This document shows, in pieces, positions 12,901-23,547 of a stretch of 64,000 bases of DNA (the stretch's first letter is position 1; every line of letters starts with the position of its first letter). The stretch is from Caenorhabditis elegans (taxonomy: Eukaryota; Nematoda; Chromadorea; Rhabditida; Rhabditidae): contig NC_003281.10 of the NCBI RefSeq assembly GCF_000002985.6, positions 13,640,001 through 13,704,000 of the forward strand. Reading direction: 5' to 3'. The notes under the pieces are model-generated. The model was not told the origin of the DNA, ran no database searches, and saw only the letters and a list, made by a program, of their open reading frames with translations. Position numbers and translations under genes: made by a program.

Positions 12901-15900
12901 TATTGTGAAGGCGGTGAGCCAGGGGAAAAAGCCGGACCCGCAACTCACATCGCCTCGCGACACGAGATGTATGATGGACGAAGGGCGTAGAGAAAACGTG
13001 ACAATTGTCCCAGTCGCGTCGCTGATCGGAGCTGTGGAGGCACCGAAAGAGGCGCCCTCACAGAGAGCGGCCGAAGCGGCCGAGGATTGGAAGGCCTATA
13101 CGAAGAGTATTTGGGATTCGTTTGTGAATATTCAGCAGCAACATGCGGTAGGTTTATTGAGATTTCAAATAAAAATGTGAAAAAATAATTTTAAAAAAAT
13201 ATTCGAGAAAAAAAGTGACAAATCGCATCCGAAAATAATTTTATCAGAAGTTAGAGTGGGATTATTTGAAAAATCGAAATTTTTCTAGAAAAATGATAAA
13301 AATTGATCTGAAAGTGTTTCACAAAAATTGATCTGAAAGTGTTTATTATCAGATTATAAAATGACATGTACAGAAACCCAAAATAAGCTCCGCCCTGAAT
13401 GATTAAGGGCGGGGCCTATTTTGGGGTACTGTAAATGACACTTTTTATAATCTGATAATATAAATATGAATTTTCGAGTGAAGCTGTTTGAGATTTGGAA
13501 AATTTCAGATTTCTATCGTAAAAATTGAGAAATCAGCTCTGAAATGGGCCGGAGCCTGATAAATGTTTGGAATTTTTTCAGAAATTATCAAAACACCCAC
13601 TTTTTAAGAAAAAAAATTGATGGAGAGTTTTCGATTGAAAATTTCAAAAATTTTCAGGCTTTCATAATAAAAAAAAGGTGTTTAAAAGTACTGTGTCAGT
13701 TGTTGAAATTTTTTGAAAAATGCTAATATTTAAAATTGCAAAATTTATAGAAAGGTGTGATACACTAATATCCACTAATTTTTCATAATTTTTAGAATAA
13801 AATTTCACTTAAAAAAACCGTCCAATTTTCAGCATCACATCCTATCGCCAAAAATCGGAGTCCCTCATCCACCGTATCATCTGGACAAGCGTATCTGCGT
13901 GTTTTGTGGTGGAATTGGAGACGGTGAAACGACGAGATGCGGCCGGCTGATCTCACTAACCGAATTCTATTGGGTTCACGTGAACTGTGCTCTCTGGAGT
14001 GCTGAAGTGTTCGAGAATCAGACCGGCGGCCTGACGAACGTTGATCGAGCCGTGCTCCGTGCCGCTCAAACAGCCTGTGATCATTGTAAACGGCCGGGAG
14101 CAAGTGTCAAATGTCATAAAATGAACTGTGGCGTCAATTATCATGTGCTCTGTGCGATGCAAAACAATGGATTCTTTATTAAGGACAGGGTAAGGGAATT
14201 TTATGGAAAAGAAAAACGAAAAATGCTTCAAAAATTGAATTAAATGCTTATTTTTTCTGAAAAGGGACCCCTATTGCATGAATTTTTCCCCAAACCAAGA
14301 AATCCAAAATATTTTCAAAACTTCCAGACATTCATCTGCAAGCAGCACGAAAAAGTATCGAACCAGGCGATCGTCGGCCGCTTAGACGCTCTCCGCCGAA
14401 TCTACGTGAAGCGCGACGAGAACACAATGCTCACTCGGCTCTTTGAGCTCACTGATGGTCCGACGCTCTGCATGCGACTCGGCGCTTTCACCTTCTACAA
14501 GATCGGCTCGATCACACCGAAACAGCTGAAGCGGTTCCATACCAAGGACTACATCTTCCCGAATAACTACCGTATCACTCGACTCTTCTGGTCACCAAAA
14601 AGCCATCGAGAACGAATGATGTTCGAGTGCATCATTGAAGATCGTAATAATCAACCGATATTTGTCGTGAAGAGTTTGGAAGATCCGACGATCTGCTACA
14701 AGGCGGTTTCAGCGTCAAAGGCGTGGCAACCAATCTACGAGAAGGTCCACCAGCTCCGCGAGCAACAACAGGGAGATTCTCTGAAATTCTTTGGCTCCCA
14801 AATCTGTGGAGAAACGCTATTCGGGCTCAACGAGAACGCTATCACCAAGATCACAGAGTCTCTGCCAGGCTTCGACACGATCTTCACCTATCAACACCGT
14901 CATCAGAACAGCCCGGTTCTTGAACTTCCGCTAGCCGAAAATTTAATGGGATGTGCTCGCGCGGAGCCCAGAAACCGAACCATCGGACAACACTTCCGAA
15001 CGAAGCCGCAACCAATGGGAGGCACCCATCATCATATTGGCTCTGCATCGGGTCTCAGCTCCCAGGCGACGATAATTGCCTCGTCCTCCTCCTCTGCAAA
15101 TGAGAGCTTACAGTCCAGACAAGCGGCAACTTCCGTCACCTCGGCGAACTCTGGCCGAACTCGCGGGGTTCGATCCTACTATACCGAGGAAGCGGCAGCG
15201 AGAGCCCGCGCCTTCGGGATCCCTCCGGAAATGGCCTCATTGTCACTTCGGATGGAGACGACGCAGAACGCGCAAACAGCCTTCTCAGCTTATCAGAAAA
15301 TGCGTAGAGAGTGGAAGGATCGAGTTTACCTGGCGAGATCCCGCATCGCTGGACTTGGATTATATGCGAAGGTTGATATCTCGATGGGCGATTTTATTAT
15401 CGAGTACAAGGTAATTTACCTGCTTTTTGGCAAAAAGAAATTGAAAAATACCTTTTGTTTTAAAAAAATCAAAAAACAATATTTTTTTTGTTTTTCGATT
15501 AAAAATTGATTTTTCGAAAAAAAGAAATCTAAAAAATAATGTTTTTTTTTAATTTTCTGAAAACAATTTCAGTTTCTCGATTTTCCGGGAAAAAACAATG
15601 AAAAAAAACTCGAAAATCGAAAAAAAAAATCCTCAAATTATCGGGTTTTTTTGTTGTTTTTTACGATATAAAAAAACAGTTTTAAATAAATCTTCACTAT
15701 TTTTCTTCTTTGCAGAAGAACATTACATGTTTTTCTATTATCAAAATAAACAGAATGTGATACATTTTTGAAAGAGTTTGTCAATTTTCTAAACAGATTT
15801 TTTTCCAATCTTTGATTTTCCGGAACATCAAAAAATTGAAAAATTTAGGTTTTAAATTTTGTTTTCGACGATACCCTTGCTTCTGATCATTCATAAAAAA

Positions 15901-16337
15901 CTGATTTTCAGGGTGAAATAATTCGATCGGAAGTGTGCGAAGTTCGAGAAATTCGCTACGTCGCTCAAAATCGTGGTGTCTACATGTTCCGAATCGACGA
16001 GGAATGGGTGATCGACGCGACGATGGCAGGTGGACCGGCGAGATATATCAACCATTCGTGTGATCCGAACTGCTCGACGCAGATTCTGGATGCAGGCTCT
16101 GGAGCTCGCGAGAAGAAGATTATTATCACTGCGAATCGGCCGATAAGTGCCAACGAAGAGGTGTGTAGAAGGAAATAAAGTAGAAAATGGAGATTTTAAA
16201 ATTAATAGCACAAAAAAATTCCGATGTTCATCAAGTTTTTGCAGCTTACCTACGATTATCAATTCGAGTTGGAAGGCACCACAGACAAAATTCCGTGTCT
16301 TTGCGGAGCACCGAACTGTGTAAAATGGATGAACTAA
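3981..16337 (+). CDS. set-16: Histone H3K4 methyltransferase, MLL3/MLL4 (KMT2C/D) type
   Basis: Fifteen exons: 3981-3986, 4039-4140, 4196-4272, 4335-4775, 5793-6438, 6644-6757, 7213-7553, 7857-8110, 8576-9220, 9506-10686, 11309-13147, 13833-14189, 14328-15410, 15912-16160, 16245-16337. The product is 2475 aa. Domains in order: N-terminal CxxC zinc knuckles; Q-rich and RGRG-rich (AT-hook-like) stretches; PHD fingers about 425-600; an HMG-box-like segment about 960-1005; long acidic/proline region; extended PHD about 1883-2001; FYRN/FYRC about 2030-2200; a Win motif (GCARAEPR, R2212) for WDR5 binding; SET domain from about 2335 with [11 protein letters not shown] (NHSC 2409-2412); post-[11 protein letters not shown]. 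It should act in the nucleus within a COMPASS-like complex. The 6-nt first coding exon rests on splice sites alone. Symbol from T12D8.1. Confidence 0.95.
4856..5140. repeat. Foldback element in set-16 intron 4
   Basis: Two arms are inverted copies. The left arm (about 4856-4930) reads GCCCCACTAAAAGGGGAGC then CTGGCACTGTGCCAAACGC. The right arm (about 5044-5140) is its complement, slightly expanded by extra copies of the CGAAAAGGGGAG unit. The loop is about 110 bp. GGCACAGTGCCAG also occurs near 3700. Confidence 0.8.
5341..5690. repeat. Degenerate TTAGTATTGCACTCCCTAAT repeats
   Basis: Several variants of a unit resembling TTAGTATTGCACTCCC followed by TAATAGT occur at about 5343-5460, with one more at about 5652-5683. 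All lie in set-16 intron 4. The units are irregularly spaced and not in the reading frame of any gene. Confidence 0.6.
10834..11052. mobile_element. 203-bp MITE with 8-bp target-site duplication (set-16 intron 10)
   Basis: The element spans 10842-11044. It begins GGTACTTGTGTATTATACCC and ends with the exact complement; the terminal inverted repeat is about 30 bp and includes CCCGCCATTTT. It is flanked on both sides by TGTTCTTG (10834-10841 and 11045-11052), a perfect 8-bp target-site duplication. It has no coding capacity. Duplications of 8 bp are typical of hAT-type transposition. The name of the family is not known to me. Confidence 0.88.
13344..13460. repeat. Palindromic repeat in set-16 intron 11
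   Basis: A near-perfect palindrome of about 117 bp. It starts TATTATCAGATTATAAAA and ends TTTTTATAATCTGATAATA, with a GC-rich core (CCGCCCT-gaatgatta-AGGGCGG). Immediately upstream a 22-bp unit, AAAATTGATCTGAAAGTGTTT, is duplicated in tandem at about 13300-13343. Confidence 0.85.
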
Positions 16338-16925
16338 ATTAGTGTTTGTTTTTGTTGTAACTTTGTAATTTTCCATCTTCCTATCCCCGAAATTTCCTTC
16401 AATTCCGCTGGCCGGATCATTAGATTTCTAATTTCTTTTTTTTTCTAACGTTTTTTTTTCTCATTTTTCTCAACAATTGCACCTCATTGAAAATATTTAT
16501 ACACACTGACTATTAAATTTTGGTCTCATTTTTATTAGCAATCTTCATGTATTATGATGTATCCCTCTTTACTCACTCAAAAGTAGCTTAATTATATTGT
16601 CCCATCTTGTTCTTGTTTGTATAAATTGCCCATTTTCAATCTAATTTTTCGGAGTGCGGTAAATTCAACTTAAAAGCATGCAGTTTTAATTTGCACATCA
16701 ACACACGGAACAATTCACGTAGGAACCTAGTAATCATATTTAATCCTTACTACAAAAACCTTGAAAAATAAAAATTGGGAAACGTTTGAATTTACAGTTT
16801 TGCCACCGATACCTAACGAGACCCATCTTTTGGTGGCGGGGATCGCGCTTGTACTTTGAATTCATGAATTAATTCATCAAGCACAATTTAATAAAATCAA
16901 CTGTTGAGTAACAAGATCTTTGAAC

Positions 16926-17056
16926 GTTTAAACCAGGGGTGCGCGGCATTCGAACTTTCGGCAATTTCGCCCAACTGCAAAAATTGCCGATTGCCGGAAA
17001 TTTCCAAAACCGGCAATTGCCGAAATTTCCGATTGCCGCGCACCCCTGGTTTAAAC
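16926..17056. repeat. 131-bp foldback, termini GTTTAAACCAGGGGTGCGCGG
   Basis: The first 23 bp (16926-16948) and the last 24 bp (17033-17056) are inverted copies. The interior is made of GGCAATTGCCGAAATT-like units. Partial termini (CGCGCACCCCTG) recur near 28530, 55610, 21183 and 22970, so this is one member of a dispersed family. Confidence 0.85.
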
Positions 17057-17699
17057 CACATTTTCTCCAACAGAGTAATACATAATTTGCAAAACATTTA
17101 TGCAGCATTAATATCCTTTTAAAATTATATACTTTCTCAGAATTCTTTCTGGAAGTAGGTCTGTTTTTATATGAAAAACTTAAACAACAATCTTCAGGAA
17201 GATCTGAACATGGTCTTCACTGATTGCCTATCGTCTTTCTTGTCTATATAAGCCCGACAGAATTTCAAAGTTTTTGGAGAACGGTAACTATCGGACTTGC
17301 CGAAAGCTGAAAATGTCGGCAACCGAGTTGCCGCTCCCTTTTCTCCCAATTCCACTCACAACGTATCCTCTTCGCCTTCATCGTTCTTCCAATCTTTTAT
17401 TCGAGATTCCCGCTTATTGCGGCCAACCATTAACAGAGACTGTCTTACAGAGAAATAATATATCAAATTAGGAGTGCGCCCAGACACAAATAGACTATAA
17501 ATGTGGCAATTAGGAAAGAGAAGGAAGGGGTAAAAGAAAGATATAACCAAGGTCTCTTCACACCGTGACCGACTCGAAAATCTCCTGTTCTTGAGAACTT
17601 TTACATGGTATTGTACATAAAATATGTGAAGAGTTCCCGAAAATTGCAAATAAATTGTGTTAATTAATGAAAACTTCAGAAATGTGCTCGAAGTCGTTA

Positions 17700-17990
17700 A
17701 TCAAGGGTGTGCAGCTATCGGAAATTTCCGGCAATCGTTAATATCGGCAATTACCGGTTTTGGAAATTTTCGGCAATTTCGGCAATTTTCGGGTTTGGAA
17801 ATTTTCGGCAATTTTGGCAATTGCCGGTTGGGGAAATTTTCGGCAATCGGCAAATTCGGCAATTACCGGTTTCGGAAATTTCCGGCAATCGGTAATCGGC
17901 AATTTCGGCAAGTGCCGGTCTTGGAAATTTTCGGCAATAGGCAATCGGCAATTTCGGCAATTGCCGAAATTGTGTTCAAAATCATAAGTC
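17700..17990. repeat. CGGCAATT repeat array
   Basis: About 290 bp made of irregular CGGCAATTTCGGCAATTNCCGG units. It starts with GGGTGTGCAGC, a degraded version of the GGGTGCGCGG terminus of the foldback family. It contains many short palindromes (AATTGCCGGCAATT-like). Confidence 0.8.
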
Positions 17991-19549
17991 GGCCTTCCAT
18001 AAGCCAGACACCCTGTATTCCCATTGATGGCTACCCAAACAGCTGCACACTTTCATCACCTAGCTCGCTGTTTCTTTGGAACGCTCTCACTCTCTCGCTC
18101 TCTCATTTCCACCAGCCTTTTGTATTACATGTGTACACTGTGCACTCACTCATTCAATTCCATCACTCCCTTTTTCTTTCCAACCGTCCGTTTTTCATTC
18201 ATTCAACCACTTTTTTGTGTTGTGTCGTCGTTCATCGATCTCTCCCGCTCTCTTCCATTTCGCACTTCTCGCCCGCCCGCCCGGACGGGGCCCCTTCCGT
18301 TTTCATTTACAAAAGCAGCACCAGTCAGTCAGGAACCACCACAAAAAGAAAGTCAAATAGAAAAATGAAAAGATGATTGAAGAAACATGAAGTGTCTAGA
18401 CTTGAAAAGAATCCGCTGGTTTTTGATGTTTTAGACGATATGGTGGGCAGGAATACAAATTGTACCATATAACTCATAATAATAATAATAATAATCTAAG
18501 CTCATATAGAGCCACCCAATTCACGAGCCTAAATACCCATGATACCACGGAAGCCTTGATGCTTCTGAGTTAGAATAGAAGCCTTAGAATATGAGTAGAA
18601 AATTGCATTGAACCATAACAAGTTGAGCAACCAAGTACTCTGTTTTGAATGTCACGGTTGTAGGTGAAAAGCCCATATTTTCATGAATTCAGCATTCAAG
18701 TGAACATTAACTCTGTGTGAAAGTACCCATGATACTGATTTGTATTTTTTCATAGTGATATTGAGACGTTCTATCATTGCTTCCTGACGATCCATGAACG
18801 TTCGTACCATAGATTTAACTCCACACACTTACACTTAAGTCGACATGTATGAGGTAATGGCACCATAAGTGCAAGTTCCTAGTGCTCGATATAAAACTAC
18901 AAGAATTTTTTGGAACCATATTTACGACCCACGATATTTATCGCGCCAACATTTACCTGCACATCTTGAAACTGGTCACTTTGACCTCCATCATGCTTAT
19001 GACATACTATTTGTGACTCTAATGGCTACCTTAGTAAAAATTAGATAATACCATATTTGAATCCATGAAATTCATGGAACAATACTTCTGTCTGCACACT
19101 CTCGAACTTTTCAACACTACGACCTCTTCCTATATCTTCAGTCGCCCTGTCCCATTTTAATCGCGCCTTCTAATCTTCAACAACGTGGATGTACTCGTCA
19201 ATCAAAACTTATCGACGACTGTGATCGATGGGGTGGAGTGCCTGTGAAGAGGCGGTGGTGGTGAACGGATAGAAAAAAAGAAAGCTTTCTAATTTCGTTC
19301 CCCCCGTTTTTTCTTTTCTTTGGTTTCAGAATACCGACAGAAGAGGGTATTGAAAAAAATGTAAAAAATCAGGTAAAAATTAATGAACTAGTCCTGAAAA
19401 TTTTTAAAAAAATTTCTGCATTTTTAAGAATTTTTCAAGCTATTTTCTAACATTTCGGCAACTTTCGCCAGTTTTCGGTGATTGTTTTGTAATTTTAATC
19501 AGATTTCGGCAATTCTTTCGCCATTGTCGGAATCTTTGCTTATATTTGA

Positions 19550-20160
19550 ATCAGGGGTGGGGTGGCAAACGCCTTTTTTCCGGCAAATCGGCAAACCGGC
19601 AAATTTTTCGGCAAATTGTGGCTTTGCACTTTTTTTCAAAATTTCAATTTCAATCGGCAAAATTGTACGCATCCTATGAATGTTTAAAAAAAAAAATTTT
19701 TTGAAAAGTAAGCAAATTCTCTAAAAATATCTAAAGAAAACGGGAAAAAAATTCACAGATACTGCTTGAGTGTTTCCGTTTTATAAAAAAAAATCCCTCT
19801 AAACGTTTCCGGCAAACGGCAAATCGGCAATTCGCCGAAAATGAACATCTTTCCCAAATCGGCAAATCGGCATATTGCCGAAAATGAAAATCGTCGGCAA
19901 ATCAACAAACCGGCAAATTGCCGGAATTGGAAATCTCCGGCAAATCGGCAAATCGGCGATGCGCCGAAAATGAAAATGTTCGGTATATCGACAAACCGGC
20001 AATTTACCGATTTGCGGAATTTGTCAACAGTAAAATTTTCCGCCTAGTCTTGATTTGGATACCATTGGCAACTTGCGTATTTCTCCGCCTATTCTTATTA
20101 TTTTCGGCAACTGCTGTATGCACTTCTAAAAACCGTGAGCAATTTCCGGCTACCGTGTAA
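19550..20160. repeat. CGGCAAATCGGCAAA repeat array
   Basis: Repeated CGGCAAATCGGCAAA/TTGCCGAAAATGAAAAT units, densest at 19800-20040, introduced by CAGGGGTGGGGTGGCAAACG at about 19551. Related to but distinct from the CGGCAATT array at 17.7 kb. Confidence 0.75.
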
Positions 20161-20578
20161 CAATTTTCGGTTCATTTACATAGATTTTGGCAGTTTTTTA
20201 TTTATGCACATTTTTCAGCACTTTGGGCACATCGAGCTTAACCCTTCAAAAACTGGAACCCCCTATTCCGGAGATACCGTATTCCAGGTAATCTCCGTTT
20301 TTCGTTTTCCTGCACTCGCCACGCTTGTTAACTCGCCACGCCCCTCTCCGTGCGGCTCCGCCTACTTCTCCTGCAGACCGTGCGCGGGAGGGGGTCTTCA
20401 GCCATTCATTCAATGTCTCACCTTCCAACTACTTTTCTTTTCTCACCTATTCCCTATTTAATTGTATTTTCCTATGTATTTTGAACGAAAAGTTGAAGGT
20501 AAGGGTCCAAACTGCTGAGGTGAAGCTGAAGAGAGCCGTCTATTGACAGTTCAAGACCACGAGTCGTTGTGTGCTGTC

Positions 20579-20892
20579 ATGGAGTCGCTCTCTTCAGATG
20601 ATCCGGTCAATGGTATTTTGTTTTAATATAATATTTTGCAAAAAAAAATAATTTGAATGAATTTTATTTCGAGGAGTTTTTAATCGAAAAGTTCACATTA
20701 AAATATTGAAAGTTCCGAAACTCTAAATTTGAAAACAATTCTTAAAATCTTCGCTTATTCCAAAGGTGTGACGTGTTTTATGAAGCGATGGCAACCTAAA
20801 AAAGTTCCTTCAATGACCATTTGTTCCCTTTTTACTACTTCTTTTTAACAGATCCGATTGTAAAAAAGAAGGACACTAAAACCATAAAATAG
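20579..20892 (+). CDS. Candidate two-exon microprotein or terminal exons of an unseen gene
   Basis: Exons 20579-20612 and 20852-20892 join in frame to MESLSSDDPVNDPIVKKKDT plus KTIK and a TAG stop (24 aa). The donor is GTATTTT and the acceptor CTTTTTAACAG. The reading frame also stays open upstream back to a TGA at 20516-20518 with coding-like content (codons for EAEESRLLTVQDHESLCAV). The segment could therefore be the 3' end of a longer gene whose earlier exons I could not find. I do not recognise it. Chance is a real possibility for so short a model. Confidence 0.3.
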
Positions 20893-23547
20893 TGTGTCAC
20901 AGAGTTCAGACACGCCGATTTTTTTATTGTTTTATAAATTTGGTCGGAGAATTTTCGAATTAAGGTTGAGAACTAACTTTTAAATTGTAGATAATCTTAA
21001 ACTTTCGAGTTATTTTTCTTAACTTTCAAAATGTGGTCAAGTTTTCTTTGACGCATACTTCGTTAAAAGGTTCCAAATTTATTTTTTTAGGAACTTCCAT
21101 GAGCTTTTGGCATTTCTTCAGTTTTAGCCGACATTCTACAATTTTCTGCAACTTTCTATAACACTTGGTGACTTTTTGACCAGGGGTGTGCGGCAAATTT
21201 CGAAACTTTGCCGTGCTCGGCAAATTCGGCAAATCTGCTTTTAAATCATTTTCCGTGCTCGGTAAACGGTAAATTTGCGGCAAATTTGTCGCACCCTCCT
21301 GTTTTAGAGCCCTAAAAGTCTTAACTGTTCTGCGCAACTTTCGACAACGTTTATCTTTTTTTTTAGTATGTGGCAACTTTTTACAACTTTTTACAACATA
21401 TTTTCCGATAACTTTCTACAAACATCTGCAATATTCTACAGTACTCGGCAGTTTTCACAAATTTTCTAAAAAGCAGGCAATTTTTGATAATTGTTTGATT
21501 TTTTCCTTTTCAGAGCAAAAATATCAGATTTGTGTCAAAAAAATTCCAAAAAAGAAAAGCTTTTGCTTTTTTTGGCAAAAATGTCCTTGAGTCATCATTA
21601 TTCCATCATCATCACTAGCAGCAGCACCTTTTCTTCGTTTTTCGCAAATTTATTTCACGCCTGATTAACTCATTCATTAAGTAACGGCGACCTGATTTAT
21701 ATCTGGGAAATGAACATAATGGATGAAGATTTTGGAAGATTTCTGAACTATTTCGGATGGAAAAGGGTTGGAAATAATTGCGAAAATGCCAACTTTTTTG
21801 TTTTATTTCAAAAATGATACTATGTAAAATGAATTTTGTTATAAAATTCTATAAACAGTTACCACAATAGAAAAAAAATAACTGAATTTTTTAAAGAATT
21901 TTGATGTGTCTCTGAGTTATATGTACGTAAACTTTAGCAATAAAAAAAATTTGGATGCTCCCAAGATTGACCCAATTTTTTTCAAACTTCGACCAAAAGT
22001 TTTCTTGCGTTGCGATCAATTCCAATGGTTGAATAAAACTTTTTCTGAAATTCGGCGCAGCAGAGTATTTGCAAGTTTCCAAAGTAATGCGCAACGTTTG
22101 TTCAAATTTTGCTAATTTTGATCTAAGCTAATATTTTCGGGCCAAACTTGAACGAGAAGCTAACGCCAAATAATTTGTAATCTATGGAAACTGTTTGAAA
22201 AATAGCAAAATTACAATAAAAGTGCATACACTCTTTCCCGACAACGTATGTGATGAGTTGGTAACTATTTTGATTAAACTCCCGAATTGTGTTAAATACG
22301 TGCCAAAAACCTGAATAGGTGTTGTAGCACCCCGTAAAAGGGCTACGGTACTCAATTAAGAACGGAAACATTTTGTCGATCTGCGGCAATGCGGTAGTTT
22401 CCTTCTTCTTGTTTCCAATGTTTGTACAGTTCGTTAGAAAGGTGTGAAGTAGTCCGAAAAAAGAAGGGGGAAACACTCTTCTCTTCTCTCCATTCATCTT
22501 CTACTCCCCCCCCCCCCCCCCCCCCCCGTTTTATAATATTAATTGAGACATTCCCATATGTACATGCAAATGTGAATAACAGTGACATTAATGTTCTGAT
22601 CAGGGAGACCTGGTGCCGAGTTGCCGTTCATTCCATTTTTCAGATTGCCGAGCTGCCCAAAAATTTCAGTGAGTCCGAAATTTTAAACCTGAGTGTTGTG
22701 ATTCCGAATGTTCGAGTTAGCAATTTTCGGTTTGCGGGGGTGCTGAAAATACACATTTTGGTAAATTCCAGGTTGCCAAGACCCGAAGTTTGAAAAACAA
22801 AATTCGAAAAAAATGGGTTTTGAGAATCAGAAATTCAGCTAGAAATCACAATTGGGGCTTCTCGATTAGTTCAGAAAAAAAAGAGTTTCAGAAAATAAAA
22901 CATCGACCATTTTCAATTTTCTGAGTTTCCAAAGTTCAATGATCAATAGTTCATTAGTTACAGACATGGGTGCGCGGTAATCGGAAATTTTGGTAATTGC
23001 CGAAATTGCCGATTTTCATTCAAGGATTAAATCATGCCGAGCTTGAAAAGAGAAAATTGTCCATTAAAATTCATGTTGAGTTTCGTAAATCTACAAAAAG
23101 TATCGAATTTATATTTCCGGCGATTCTGAATTTCAGCAATCGGCAATTTCGGCAATTGCTGGGTTTCAAAATCTCCGGCAATTGGCAACTTTGGCAATTG
23201 TCGGTTTTGTGAATTTTCGGCAATAAGCAATTGCCGTGCACCCTGTTTACAGAGTTAACACGATTTCAAAGTTAGAAATTTGCTGGTTGCCGACTACTCG
23301 AAATAAAGAATATCAAAACTTTCATCCATTTGACAGACATTTTCTGAAAATTGTTATAAGTTCATCGATAATGATATAATAATAATAATAATAATATAAT
23401 TAACTTGAAAACATATTTTATTAACCAATCATCTTATTTATTTCATAGAAACACATGCAGCACAGTCAGGTGAGGGATGGAAAAACGGGGGAACGGAATC
23501 GGGGAGAAAAAAGTTGTTGGCAAGAAAATGACCGCTCTCCAAATTAT
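20893..23547. other. Repeat-rich gap and flp-15 3' flank
   Basis: No gene recognised. It holds a GGCAAATT repeat copy (21179-21302, termini CAGGGGTGTGCGGC / CGCACCCTCCTG), a 22-bp C tract (22506-22527), a CGGCAATT copy (22965-23250) and an (AAT)n run near 23377. The probable flp-15 poly(A) signal AATAAA lies on the minus strand at 23422-23417. Confidence 0.6.
22506..22527. repeat. Uninterrupted C22/G22 tract
   Basis: Twenty-two consecutive C on the plus strand, counted directly. The minus strand is a long G run able to form a G-quadruplex. Such tracts are the substrate of the C. elegans DOG-1 (FANCJ) helicase and are deleted in dog-1 mutants. Confidence 0.97.

Larger units (their letters stand above)
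16338..20500. other. set-16 3' UTR and repeat-rich gap
   Basis: No convincing gene. It contains the set-16 3' UTR (possible poly(A) signals near 16513 and 16767), a 131-bp foldback (16926-17056), GCCGAAATT repeat arrays (17700-17990; 19550-20040), a pyrimidine-rich GC-richer block (18020-18350) and an (AAT)n microsatellite near 18478. The stretch 18400-19250 is non-repetitive and of unknown role. Confidence 0.6.

Noticed and set aside
17657..18376. 239-codon open frame
   Set aside because: It runs through the CGGCAATT array and then low-complexity pyrimidine sequence. Its residues (repeated NFRQF) are repeat translation, with no splice or family support.
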